Assembly (NCBI GenBank): GCA_963682025.1
Contig: OY821521.1
Location: 197,419,526-197,483,525, forward strand
Direction of reading: 5' to 3'
DNA: 64,000 nt
Origin: Cordilura impudica
Lineage: Eukaryota > Arthropoda > Insecta > Diptera > Scathophagidae
Shown: piece by piece, positions 36,973 to 48,745 of the stretch
Layout of the letters: every line of letters starts with the position of its first letter
Numbering within the stretch: position 1 is the stretch's first letter
Program-made: the position numbers and the translations under genes
The notes under the pieces: generated by a model
What the model was told of the DNA's origin: nothing
What the model saw: the letters and a program-made list of their open reading frames with translations, nothing else
The model's database searches: none

Positions 36973-39400
36973 TAAAACTGATTCAATTCTTGTATTTTGC
37001 GTTTTCTCCCCCCTTCTCCTTTTACATACTTTGGTTGTCTTCTTCTGAATTCTGTAGTGCATATAAATTGCGAAATATCGAGTAGTTAGACAGAAGAATA
37101 GTATATTTGGTTTATTTGTTTTTTCTTTGTTGCTAGTTTAAAATATACATAAGTAAAATGTTGCTTGCAATGTATTGAAGCAACAGTTTGAAACAGATTT
37201 ATGCACAAAATACAATTTAGTAGAAAACAATTTGGTTTTTATTGGTTGTTAACGATTATGCGAGTGTTGCCAACGTCAATTACAAATGAAATTGATGGAA
37301 ATCTGTGCATTTTCAGCTTTAGTCTTCAAATAAATGTCAGCTACAGCTTTTATTTGTTACCTCAAAAATACGATAATATGATCGGTCTAGACCCCGACTA
37401 TAATTTTCTTAACTATCAAACATTTTGTAGTCGAAGAGTATTAACACAATCAGGCAAATGGGGTGATTTTCATAAAAAATTTACATAAAAAATCGGAGAG
37501 CGTCAGTCGCATTAAATTTATTTTATATTCATTGCCGAGTTTCTCATATTCTCATTTTTCAATTCTCTCTCTCTGTCTCTCTCTCTTTCTCTCTCTAATG
37601 GTGCCATAATATTTTTAAAAATTTACTGTGGTGAATTACAATTTTGTAAATAAAAAACATATGTTTTTGATGTTTATGGATTTTATTGGACAAAAAATAA
37701 ACATCAAAAATTAAAAGTAAATTTAAATTTTAACTTTTCACGTAAACGAAATAAATAAATAATAATAACGCAAAAAAAGAAGAGAATTTTATTTTTGAAA
37801 CAATTATAAGGATAAGTTTTATAAAACAATAAAACTCAACATATTTATCGTCTACGTTGTCCACCGTGTGTTGGTTATATTTATATTTTCGCCAACGGAA
37901 AAACGTTTCGCACCGGTCTGGCTGTGCTTATACTCTGAAACATCATGTTTTTTTTTTAAATATTTTTGATAGTTCTTTTATTTCTTCATTCATAAACTTT
38001 TGTATTGTAATTCTTTCTGGCATACAGAATTATTGTTGCTGCTACTTTTCCGTAAAATTAAAAGAAAAAAAAATACTGTATCTATTGTATTCATTTTCTT
38101 TTTTACTCCGCTACACGTACAAAAACTAAATGACACTTAAATAAGTATATTATATACATATATATATATATATAAATATAGGTATAAGAGTATATTAATT
38201 TTCTTATTTTGATTTAGTTATTGTAAACTTAAAAGCCATTTATAATTTATTTGTAAAATTTTGTGCATTTTATTTGAATTAGTATTTTAAAAAAAAGTAT
38301 TGCAAATATTTGCTTTGTTTGCTTTTAATCATGTTTTTTTGTAACTTATTTTCTTAAATAATGTATTATTATTTTTTTTTTTGTTTAAACAAATTTTAAT
38401 TTATTTTTATTTCTTTCATTTCTTTTTTTCTCTTTTCATTTTAAAACAACAACAAAAAAATTCACATATGTCCACATAAAACAAAACAAAAATCATAAAA
38501 TATTTTCCTAAAATCCACCACCATCATCATCATTATTAGTTACGATATCAACGAAGCCGTGCTGTTAGCTCTTTAAGAACAAAACCCTACAAACCAAAAA
38601 AAAAAAAAAATGAAAAACGAAAAACGAAAACACAAAAAAATATGCAATTACATATTTAAATTTATTTCTGGGAAGAGTATTCTTTAAGTTGTTTTTCCAT
38701 TGTTTTGGTAAACAAACTACATTTTACATACATTAACACCACACTCCTCTACTACCATGGTCACCAACCATTGTCACACATTACAAAAGAGTTCTTGTTA
38801 ATATTATTTTAAATAACCCTTAACAACTCCTCCTCTAATTTGCACATTGGCTGCTGCAGCAACATTTTCTTAATTTCTTTCATTTCAAACAACAAAAAGT
38901 ATTTATTTTTCTTTAAACAAAATGATTATTTTCAAACAAAAAGGTATGTGGATTTTTATTTCTTTATTTTTTTTTTTTTTTTTTTTTGTATATAATTTTA
39001 TTACCTATATTTTTTACAACAATAAGAAGTTGCATTGAGTTTTCGATTTCTTATACTTCGAGTTAAACTTAAGTTTATTTAATATTTATCTTTAGAATAT
39101 ATTTCAGTTTTTCCTACAAAAAAGTCTAGGTAAAAAGTTGCAATCACGTGTCAATTAAGAGGCTAACAAATTTCAGTGAGTTTTAATAGTTTTACAGTTT
39201 CGGCCTTTAAATGTCATTTTGAATAATTAGTAATATGTCAGTTAAGGCATCCATTCGTGAAAGTATTAATTTTTTAAGATTAGTTACACAAGGAAAACTT
39301 AGGTAATTTAACATATTTTGAATTAAATAAAGTAGTTTTTATTGACAACAACAGTTTTGACGTTGTAATTACATACTTTATACAAATTTTTTGGTGCCAT
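36973..39400 (+). other. AT-rich intron with small element fragments
   Basis: Holds a CT microsatellite (37565-37598), a 30 bp scrap of the hairpin-ended repeat terminus (cggtctagaccccgactat near 37383), a TA run near 38150-38175 and the candidate short exon at 38540. Several open frames (for example 37201-37488) lack conserved character. Confidence 0.5.
38540..38576 (+). CDS. Kdm4B: Candidate alternative last coding exon (12 residues)
   Basis: After the acceptor cattattag at 38539, one base completes the phase 2 codon of exon 8. Translation then continues YDINEAVLLAL to a TAA at 38574-38576, followed by UTR-like DNA. The peptide is unlike the low-complexity surroundings. The exon is inferred only from splice phase and acceptor; there is no other support. 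Confidence 0.3.
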
Positions 39401-41450
39401 TTATTGTGTGTATTAAAAAAAGCTTTCAAAATTAAAAGAAAAAATATTTTTATGATTTAAAAAATTTAAGAAAAAGAATATAAATTTTAAAATTAAAAAA
39501 AAAAAAAAAAAAAAAATATTTTTATGATTTATAAAAAATTAAAAAAAAAAAATTATAAGTTTTTAAAAATCGTTATGTTGTATAAAATTTAAAAAAAATA
39601 TTGTTGGTTTAAAAAAATTATACAAATTAAAAAAAATCATTTAAAACATAAAAAAAAATATTTTTCTGATTTATATCAATTTATATATAAAAAAAATAAA
39701 CAGTAAAATATATACATATGTAAATAAAAATTATTAATATTATTTTTAATAAATTTTTTAAAAACTAAAGAAAATATGTTTCATATTTAAATAGTTGTAT
39801 AAATCCAAATATTTTTTAGTTTTTTTATTAAAAATATTTTTTAAAAATTTATGAAAATTAAAAAAATATATATTTTTTTTTAAGTTAAATCACTAATGAA
39901 AATTAAAAATTAACGTTCACAAATTTTTATAAATCAACAAAAAAAAATTTTAAAGGATTTATGTATATTATAAATCATATAAAATTTTTTTTATAACTTT
40001 AAGTTTATAACGGTTTAATTATAAATAATGTTATATATTTTTTTAATTAAACTTAATTATATACTTTAAATTTATATCAATATATACATATATAAATTTC
40101 TTTTTAGCCGATTAGCAAATTTACAGATTTTTAAATTTTTTACTTTATTTTGAGTAAATTGCATTTAAAGTTGCTACTAACACATACATAAAATTATATG
40201 TAAAATGCTATGTGTGTGTTTATTAAATTTGTTAATGTGTTTGTAATAAAAATGAGTGTTTTTGTGTTGATTTGTGAATTGGCTATAATTGATTAGCATA
40301 CTTTTAGGGTCTTTATTTAATGAAAAAATAAAATTTCCTAGAATTTGCGCTCGAATTTCGAGGGCTGGAATCTGCTTTCAGTTATTGTTTTTTTTTTTCT
40401 AATTTATGAGTATTATAAAAAATTTTTTATATATTTTAAAAATATTTTGTAAAAAGTTTTATTTGAAAATTAATTTTAATAAAACCGTTATAAATTTAAA
40501 AAAAAATTGTAATTGTATATATACATATAATCTACAAAAAAAAAATTTTTTTTATTGATATAAATTTAAAAGAATATAAATAAAAAAAATTTTATTCGAG
40601 TTAAAAATATTGGTTTAATTAAAAATATTGGTTTAAAAATAATTGTCAAAGACTTACATAAGTTATAAAAATATTTTTTATGTTTATAACGGTGTTTTTG
40701 AATTTCTATTAATGAAAAAAATATTTATTTTTTATTTAAATTTGTATAATTCAAAAAATATTTAAAAAAAATTAAATTAGAAAATAAAAAAAAAAATTTT
40801 TTATTAAATAAATAAATATTTTTTATTATTATATATATTTAAAAAATATGTATTATTAATTTTTTTAATTAAAAAATCTGAATTTATAAAAAATTTATAA
40901 AATATTGTTTCTTTGATTTATGTACAAATCTTAAAAATATTTCAAAAGTAATTTTAATAAAACCGTTATAAATTGAAAAATAAATATTTATTTTATTTTA
41001 TATTTTTTTAAATAAAATATTTTGTTATTTATTATATAAATATAAAAAAAATTATTTTATATTATTATAAAAATTTTGAAATAAATATTTTTTATTTTAT
41101 TTTTTTAATTTAAAAAAATCTGAATTTATAAAAATTTTATAAATTTTGTTTTATACAAATCATAAAAATATTGAAAAAAAAAATTATTTCAAAATTAATT
41201 TTAATAGAACCGTTATAAATTAAAAACGAAGTATTTATTTTATAATTTAAAAAATATATATATTTTTTTATTTTTTATATAAATATTAAAAAAATATATT
41301 TTTTATTATTATAAAAAACTTTAAATAATCTGAATTTTAATAATTATTTTTCTTCGATTTATATAAATTTATAAAATAAAAAAAAACATTATCACTGTGA
41401 TTTATATAAATTAAAAAAATTATATATTAAATATATAAAAAAATATATAG
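39400..41450. repeat. Extremely AT-rich degenerate repeat with AACCGTTATAAATT motifs
   Basis: About 2 kb of nearly pure A/T. A phrase close to attttaataaaaccgttata recurs near 40470, 40950 and 41200. The same phrase appears at about 48440 and 49030, so it is a dispersed or formerly tandem family. The repeat copy at 40105-40385 lies inside it. Non-coding. Confidence 0.6.
40105..40385. repeat. Dispersed repeat, copy 2 (see 33500-33893)
   Basis: Carries the same ordered segments as 33500-33893 (gctactaacacatacataaa, tattaaatttgttaatgtgt, aaatttcctagaatttgcgc). Its end (ctggaatctgctttc) has lost the CTAG of the first copy. Confidence 0.55.
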
Positions 41451-41785
41451 CACCACATTAGGGATATAATCTTTTTGCGAAAAAAAAATAGGGCAATATT
41501 GTATCAATGCAACACAATTTGGTGCTCCGATTAGATGATCTCTTTTATGGACCGACTAGGCGAGGCTGAGCTCGAGATATTTCGATAAATATATTTAATG
41601 GTCCAATTCGGTCCCTATTCAGCATATATGTTAGTTTAAAGAAATTTTTTTACAAAGAGGAGACGCTAGACACATATATTTTTTCATATAAATACTTCCG
41701 ATAGGTGGCGTTAGATGTCTTAAATTACCTTTTCAATGTTTAAGCAAACTTAAAATAACCCCGTCAATGCCGGGATATTATCTAG
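41450..41785 (+). mobile_element. Helitron 3'-end fragment
   Basis: The segment ends cccgtcaatgccgggatatt, then atCTAG|T. A small GC stem (cccg/cggg) lies about 8 bp before CTAG, the usual Helitron 3' terminus. The body upstream is unusually GC-balanced for this region (ctaggcgaggctgagctcga). The 5' end was not found. Confidence 0.6.
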
Positions 41786-42128
41786 TTTTTTTTTTTTTTT
41801 TTTTTTTTTTTGACAAAAAAGAAATTTCTAAGAAATTTAAGATCAATGCAATTTTTGTTTTTTTTTTTTTTTTTTTTTAATTTTTTATTTTAAATTCATC
41901 CTCATTACATTTTTTTTCATAATTTTTTGAATTATTGTTTTTATTAACGTTTGGTTATATTTTATGTAATTTATTGAAAAAAAAATCCTGTTCAACAAGA
42001 CTCAATCTAATTAATGTGATTTCTCTTAATTTCTTTTGTTTATTTCCATGTTTTGTTCCTCTTTATGGTTTTATGTTTTTGTTTTTGCGTCATCACAATC
42101 ATGTGGATTCGAAATAAAATTCAATTAG

Positions 42129-42649
42129 ATTTTTCTAAAGAACTCACCGACCAGTCCTCCAACAACAATAATCATGAGTTTGTAAAACCTTTTCAAAAGC
42201 CTCTAAATAAAATCCTAACAACATCATTACCATCTACAAAAACATACACTAAATTAAACAGCTATAACAGCAACAGCAACAATAACAACAACATAATCAC
42301 CTCCATGAACAACACAAACACAAAAATCACATCATGCTCATATTCCTCCACAGCACTATCGTCGGCGTCGGCAACAGCATCAACATCGTCATCAACAACA
42401 TCCTCGTCCTCGTTAACGGTCTCATCTTTTAATATAAATTTAGATGATAGTAAAAGTAAAAGTAGTAGCAACAATGATAACGCAAAATCAACGTCTTCTA
42501 CAACAATCGATCCAGCTAAAATTTTCTATGAGGAAGTCTTAGCCAAACAAGAAAAGGCTGCGGCCCAAGCCAGACTTTACAATACAGCCAAGAAGAATAC
42601 GTCCTTTGGTTTCGTCGATCAATTTACACATTTCGTTATGAACAATAAT
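42129..42649 (+). CDS. Candidate alternative exon (Ser/Asn-rich)
   Basis: The acceptor aattag at 42128 gives a phase 1-compatible start (D-FSKELTDQSSNNNN), so it can follow exon 6 or 7. The frame runs through Ser/Asn/Thr-rich sequence and ends with a better-structured stretch, DPAKIFYEEVLAKQEKAAAQ, then ARLYNTAKKNTSFGFVDQF. Donors at 42650 (gtattt) and 42656 (gtaggt) are both phase 0. From there the exon at 43049 would be read in a different frame from the 439-codon one. The first part of the open frame (from 42053) is T-rich intron-like DNA and is excluded. Confidence 0.5.
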
Positions 42650-43048
42650 GTATTTGTAGGTGTTGATTTCTTCTATTTTTTTTCCAAACCTCATTTTTAT
42701 AATTTCAATTATAAATTTCGAAAAAATAAGAAAAACTTAACTAGGGGCCCAAATTGTATAGTTAGATAGAATAGAGTAATTTAATTATAAATACTTAATA
42801 ATAATAAATTTACCGTATATTATAAGTATAACTATTGATAATAATTGCACTTTTTCTAATGGCCCCCAAAAAGGGCAATGCTTTAGCTTTTAGCTTGAAC
42901 CTTTTGTCCAAATCATATGATACAACAACAATAATTAGATTTAGAAAATTATACTCGTATATGCATTTGGGCCTTTAGTGAAGAAGATGACAATACAAAA
43001 AAATAATATTTAATTTTTTTTTTTAATTTTCTATCTCAAAAAAAGCAG

Positions 43049-44474
43049 CAGTACAAACAACAGTACCGCAATAGGCAATGTAATAACAACAAATCCAATA
43101 ATCAACGCCAACAACAGCAGCAGCAGCAACAACAGCATAAAAATTATCAAAGCCTTGTCGAGCAAAAGCATCCGCAACAAACCACCAATTATCATCAACA
43201 GTATCAAGAAAATAAATTCACTTCAACAAGCAACAGCAACGGTACAGCCACCAGGCTCTTGTCAACCGGTGCAAATACTATTGGCACGCAAAATTGGGGG
43301 AGGTCTAACCACCAGCCTCAATACCAGCAGCAACAACAACAACATCACATCCACCAACAACCAACACCATCAACAGTCAGTCAACAATACTATAGCCACC
43401 TCAACTAAACCCAGCAGCGTAATACAAAAACACTCCACCACAGACTCATTCATCATTAAGAATTTTCCACAACAAACTGACTTTGAAAATGCAGCAGAAG
43501 TCGAGGATGATGGTGGTGGTGGTGCTAGTAGTGCAGCCACAACAAGTAATAATGTTGTAAGTACCGAAGAAATTATGAAAAGATTCCGTATACCCAAAGG
43601 TATAGCTTTAACACCCAAATTTCCAAATGCTTTAACGGATGACACCCAAATGTCTACCGATGTCGTACAACAAATGTCCACTACGATGATGTCGCCACCG
43701 TTAACCTCATCCAACGATGATGGTGACAATTCCTCGGCCTTGGTGGAGTATGTTGAAGAAATCTACGACGATGAGGAGGAGGAGGAGGAGGAAGAGGCCG
43801 AAGAAATCGATGCCGATGAATTGGATGAAATGCCACAATACGAAGAAGCAGATGCGCACGATGAAGAGGATGAAGATCTTATTGAAGAGGTAGAGTCGTC
43901 CGAACATCAAGATCTCTTAATGTCTGGTGAATCTGAAGAATATTTGGATACAGCAAATAACACATCTTCTTCGAGTATTTTAGTAACAACCAATAACCAA
44001 CAACAACAACAAACAAATACGACGACTGCGTCCGCACCGCAGATAATACAAGCTGTACAGCCGAATGGTACGGTGACATGTTTCCAATTGCCACCCAATA
44101 CAATTATTTTGCAGTCGCCAGATGGTGCTTTACTGGCCACTACCGCGCCTCATCCCACTAAACCGGGCCAACAGCAAATAATTGCCGTACAAGATTTAAA
44201 CTCTCAACTAAGTGAGCTACTCAATTTATCCTCCATCAATACAACAATTGCATCTACACCGGCTCCACCACCTCCTCCACCTACGCCAGCCACAGCCCAA
44301 CCATCAACAACGGTGATTTTAACTGCTGATGGCACAGCAATACCTTTGGTAACATCATCTCATCACTCCACAGCCTCCACCTCTAATATTGCTCAACAAT
44401 CAGCCAACAATGCTGCTGTCATCACTTCAAACGAGACCCTTATGAAAGCTCAACAACAACAAATATTGGCGTAG
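43049..44474 (+). CDS. Kdm4B: Kdm4B long-form terminal exon (acidic, Q/T/P-rich)
   Basis: Acceptors aaaaag, gcag or gcagcag at 43045-43051 all give the same frame. Following exon 8 (phase 2), the frame reads S-STNNSTAIGNVITTNP and continues to a TAG at 44472-44474, about 475 codons. Non-repetitive parts include EEIMKRFRIPKGIALTPKFP and GTVTCFQLPPNTIILQSPDG. Between them lies an acidic block (YDDEEEEEEEEAEEIDADEL and on). The composition suggests a transcriptional regulator tail. The upstream exon choice is inferred from phase. The same DNA is also open in a second frame from 43049 to 43408. Confidence 0.7.
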
Positions 44475-44667
44475 GGTTTGCATGGCGGCCAATTGGCACG
44501 ATTTTTAAGTAATCCCCAAACTACTCTATTACCAACAACATACTTTTTTTAAAATACTCGCCCATTACAGTTTTTTTTTTATCAGATTTATCCCAAACAA
44601 ATTTTACAAAATTCATTGAACTCGTCAGGGTTAAAGAGCACATACATACATATTTGATCAGAACGTA
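44475..44667 (+). other. Start of the presumed 3' UTR
   Basis: AT-rich DNA between the TAG at 44472 and a Tc1 element. No poly(A) signal is obvious before the element. If the 3' UTR continues past the insertion, AATAAA-type signals near 48036 and 48192 are candidates. Confidence 0.35.
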
Positions 44668-46733
44668 CAGTTATGTGCACATAATTAGGAACGATGAATA
44701 CATTAACTTCTTCGTATAAATAAAAATCTAGTTGAAAAAATCTTTATGCCGTTTTATGATAGAGGGCTCCCTTATTCTTTTATCTAAAAAAATCTACCAG
44801 GGAGCCGCCTTTTTATCATTTCAGAAAGAAAACTAAGCCTACACATAATTAAGAACGAATTGCTATTTTGTATTTTTTTGTTTTTTTTTTTTTTTTTAAT
44901 TAATGTAAATTTTGTTTTTATTTTATCCATATTTGTTTGGATGTCCTTAACTTAAAAGAAACGCTGCACATGACCGAGGCATTAAAGCCACTAGGTCCTT
45001 ACAGAAGATGGTCTTAGAAATGCTAAACCACGACTTTTGCACTTCAGCATTCAGTTCGGTAAAATTTGTTATTTTTAAAACAACAACAACCAACAACATG
45101 TTCCTTTATTATTTGCCCGAGGTTCTCAATCGGATTTAGATCCAGACTACAAAATGGCCAGTCCACAACAGTAACCATGTTGTCGGTTAACCACTTCTTA
45201 GTATAACCAGCCGCATGTTTTAGTTCGTTATCTTGTAGAAAGATTCAATTCACTGGTAAGTTTTTATTGGTGTATCGAATAAGTTTGTAATATGTTTGTA
45301 TACTGGAATCTATTCATGTGACCCTCAAGTTGGTCAACAACCAGAGTTCAGAAAAAAACACACACTGAATAAAAAACTCGTACATATATGTAAACAAACA
45401 TAACTTAGACCAACACACACATATTTTTATTTTCATATCAATTATGTTTGTTTTTAAATTTTCTTCGGTGCCCAACACAACCATGACTGTGTTCGTTTTA
45501 ATATTTCGTTATTTACACGAACATTTTTGTATCACGTACTTTTTGTTTCAATCACACATAAAGCACACATATTTGAGTGTTGCTTTATTTGAAGTTCATG
45601 TTCTGGTACGTGTACTGAAAAAAAAAACAGAACATGTACAATATACAGGTTCGAGTTCAGTTATATTTTAAGTCGTGTTGTGGCTCGTGTAGTAAGAAAA
45701 AACAGAACATGTACAATAAACAGGTTCGAGTTCAGTTATATTTTAAACACGACTTAAAATATAATATTAAAACGAACACAGTCATGGTTGTGTTGGGCAC
45801 CGTAGAAAATTTAGAAACGCACATAATTGATATGAAAATAAAGATATGTGTTGGCTGCTTTTGAACAGAACATTGTGTGTTTCATGTGTGCATTTTCTGA
45901 ACCTTGTCAACAACACAAGCATGTCGTGGCGCCTAGGGTTTAACTCAGCTCCTAACGTACGCCTAACGTATGATCTGTCATCTGATCATACACTGTTTTA
46001 ATTTCATCCGTAAATAACACCTTTTTCCAATCGTGAAGGGTCCAATCCTCTTACTGTATCAACGGAAGGGCCACAGCCATTTTTTTCGAAAAACAGCTGC
46101 TGAAACTAGTCGCCTACCTTATTTATGCGGAAATTTTTGGACTCTTTCTCTTCAGGAATATTTTTTGGTGCTTTTAAAAAAAATTAAACCAACCATCGTT
46201 TATGAACATTTCATAAATTTAGCGATGTTTCACTATAAGACTATTTTATCAAACAGTTTCAAAATTAATTCGCGAGTTTTTGAGTTACAGGATTTATTTT
46301 TTCCCATATTTAATTTTTTGTTATAAATCAAATAATTTGATCTCATTGACTGACAACACAGATCGTTATATATTATATACACTATAATACTTTTTCGATC
46401 AAAAAGTTTCAAAATTAATTCGCGAGTTTTAAGAGTTACAGGATTTATATTTTCCCATATTTAATTTTTTGTTTTAAATCAATTAATTTGATCTCATTGA
46501 CTGACAACACTGGTCGTTCTTAATTTTATGCACGCTTAAATTAAAACAAGTGTTACAAAAAATTCCTCTGGCATTTGTGCGCTAGACAACAAGAAAATTG
46601 TTTTCTTAAACTTCGTTGCTTAGTTACAGCAGAGGTTAATAAAGAAGTGCCGTTTTTTTTTTTAACTTTTAATAGAAATTCTGGTTTAAATATGAATGAA
46701 ATGACATCGTTCCTAATTATGTGCTCGTAACTG
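44668..46733 (-). mobile_element. Tc1-type transposon, minus-strand transposase remnant
   Basis: Inverted ends CAGTTATGTGCACATAATTA with GGAACGATG (44668) and cgttcctaattatgtgctcg with taactg (ending 46733) differ at only two or three positions over 29 bp. TA flanks both sides. The minus strand encodes DWTLHDWKKVLFTDEIKTVY near 46055-45990 and VVDWPFCSLDLNPIENLG near 45180-45110, with stops between. A foldback element (45342-45905) is inserted inside. A 150 bp direct repeat lies at 46226-46365 and 46376-46516. Confidence 0.88.
45342..45905. mobile_element. Foldback element with 9 bp target duplication
   Basis: The element is flanked by gtcaacaac on both sides (45333-45341 and 45906-45914). 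Its outer arms are inverted: 45434-45510 (catatcaattatg, cggtgcccaacacaaccatg) pairs with 45768-45833. The middle holds a direct repeat (acagaacatgtacaata with caggttcgagttcagttata) at about 45626-45675 and 45698-45747. There is no transposase. The length of the duplication fits a hAT- or foldback-type mover. Confidence 0.75.
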
Positions 46734-46735
46734 TA

Positions 46736-48507
46736 TATACAAAAATGGTCTTTTTATTATCAATGTGTTCTCCCCAACAAAAACTCTCACTATTAGTGAT
46801 TTTTCTAAAATTTGTAAGTAAAAAAGAAACATCAATCATGTTTCTTAATGCATTGTAGATTTGAAAATATAAGAAAAAAATAAATAAAAATCGTACCATT
46901 TTGCCGCCAAATTATAAATCCGAAACTTAAAAAGTAAACTATTAAAAAAAGGAAAATTTATAAATCAGTTAAACTGATGATAATGATGATATTGCTGCTT
47001 GCAAACAAACCAACTAAACAAAAAGATATTGAGTGTTTTGTTTGTCATCCAATACCTTCTGAACAGTCTGTAAAATATTAATATAAAACTATAACTATAA
47101 TTATGTTGATCTATAAATCTTAAACTAAACTATGATGTTGCTGTTTAAAATTGTATCAAAAGATTTTTCAAATTTGTGTACAAACAAAAAAACGCGAAAA
47201 AAAAATACTAAAAACCTTTAAAGTCAATAACAATTTTATTGCTAGACATATAAAATAAATATTTTTAAATTTGTGTTTTTTATATTGTTTTTATTTTTAT
47301 TTTATTATTTTATTTTAAATATATTATGTTTAAATGTCTTCTATTAAATTTCTGTTTACACCGAAAAAAAAAATACCTCAACTTTAAGAGGAGTTTGTAT
47401 TATCACAACATGTTTTAGACGTGTCCCTAAATGATGCGTTTAGTTTTAGCATTCTTATATGTATAAATTCGTTTAGTTTTATATTTAATATATATTTTTT
47501 TATTCATAATTTAGTTAATTCACCAGTAAAACAAACAAACCACAATCAAGCAACCATTTTTCTCCTTCCTAGCTCATATTTTCTTTACAATTTTATCTTA
47601 GTTATTATTGGAAGATTAGTTTTAAAATTTTAATTCTATTTAAGCATTACAAACAAACCAATCATCATTATATATATATTTTTTTTATTTAATTTTATCT
47701 ATATTATATATATAAATATTTTTTTTTTTTTTAATATAAAATCTTTTGCCATAATGTTGTAAGAAAAAAATTATATTATGTTAAAAAATTAAATTTTTTT
47801 TCTCTTGTAAGATATACATACATACATACGTTAATATTTATTGACTTGTAATTTTTAATCCATTTAATTAAAAAAAAAACAAATCGAGAAGCAAAAAAAA
47901 CAAAGTTATATTATAATATTACTACTTATACTCTACTATTATACTATTTAATAAATAAGTTATTGATATTATTATTAATAACAAAATAAACACAAGAACT
48001 GTATCACATTGTAGTATGATATAGTTTTTAAAATTATAATAAAGCAAAAATGAAAAAAAAAAACAAAAAAAAATAACAAAAAACAAAAACATAAATGTAG
48101 GAAAACCTTTAAAGATCTACAATTTAATTATTAAATATTTTAATATAAGCAAAAGAAACCAACCAACGTATTTCATAAATGAAATTTAAAAGAAATAAAA
48201 ACTCAAAAACAAAAAAAAAAGTACGTCTTATTATTTATGAGGTGTGGGTCTAGTCTTAGCCTAGATTTGGTTAGTCTTAGGGTAGATGTGTTACTCAAAA
48301 ACAAAAATTTATTAGGTAGTTTTCTATTATTCTTTCATAATGAAATTCCAGCAAGTGAATAAATTTGTTTTTAAAATTTTAATTTTTTTTAATTGAAAAA
48401 AAAGTGTTGGATTTATATACATTATAAAAATATGTTTAAATTTTGTAATGGTTTTATTAAAATTAATTTTTAAATATAGTTATAAAATTAATTAACAAGT
48501 TTTTCTA
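46736..48507 (+). other. AT-rich DNA, possible 3' UTR then spacer
   Basis: No coding signal. Candidate AATAAA signals occur at about 48036 (taataaagc) and 48192 (gaaataaaaac). After 48210 the sequence changes to a short G-rich piece (gaggtgtgggtctagtctta), which may mark the end of the transcribed region. Confidence 0.4.
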
Positions 48508-48745
48508 CCTTCCACACCACTATACACAGGGTATATATCAGTTTATCATTCCGTTTGTAGCGCATCGAAAAATGAATTTGCGACCCCATAAAGTATATAT
48601 ATTCTGATCCCTAGTCGATATAGTGATGTCCGTCCGTCTGCCTGTCTGTATGTTGAAATTACGCTCATTCACAAAATAAGCCATTTCCCTGGGAAAATTT
48701 AAAATGATATTGTTCGCCATTATTTCGAGCAGCCTGGTATTTTAA
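48508..48745. repeat. Second dispersed repeat family, copy 2
   Basis: Resembles 15598-15775 in order: 'ccacaccactatacacaggg', 'gcgaccccataaagtatata', 'attctgatccc' and 'gatgtccgtccgtctgcctg'. Non-coding. Confidence 0.55.

Noticed and set aside
37201..37488. 95-codon frame after the zinc-finger exon
   Set aside because: No conserved motif, and it overlaps a scrap of the hairpin-ended repeat terminus near 37383. Chance frame in the intron.
42053..42128. N-terminal MFLFMVLCFCFCVIT stretch as a signal peptide of the 42 kb frame
   Set aside because: This T-rich stretch is typical intron pyrimidine tract ahead of the acceptor at 42128, so the hydrophobic residues are an artefact.
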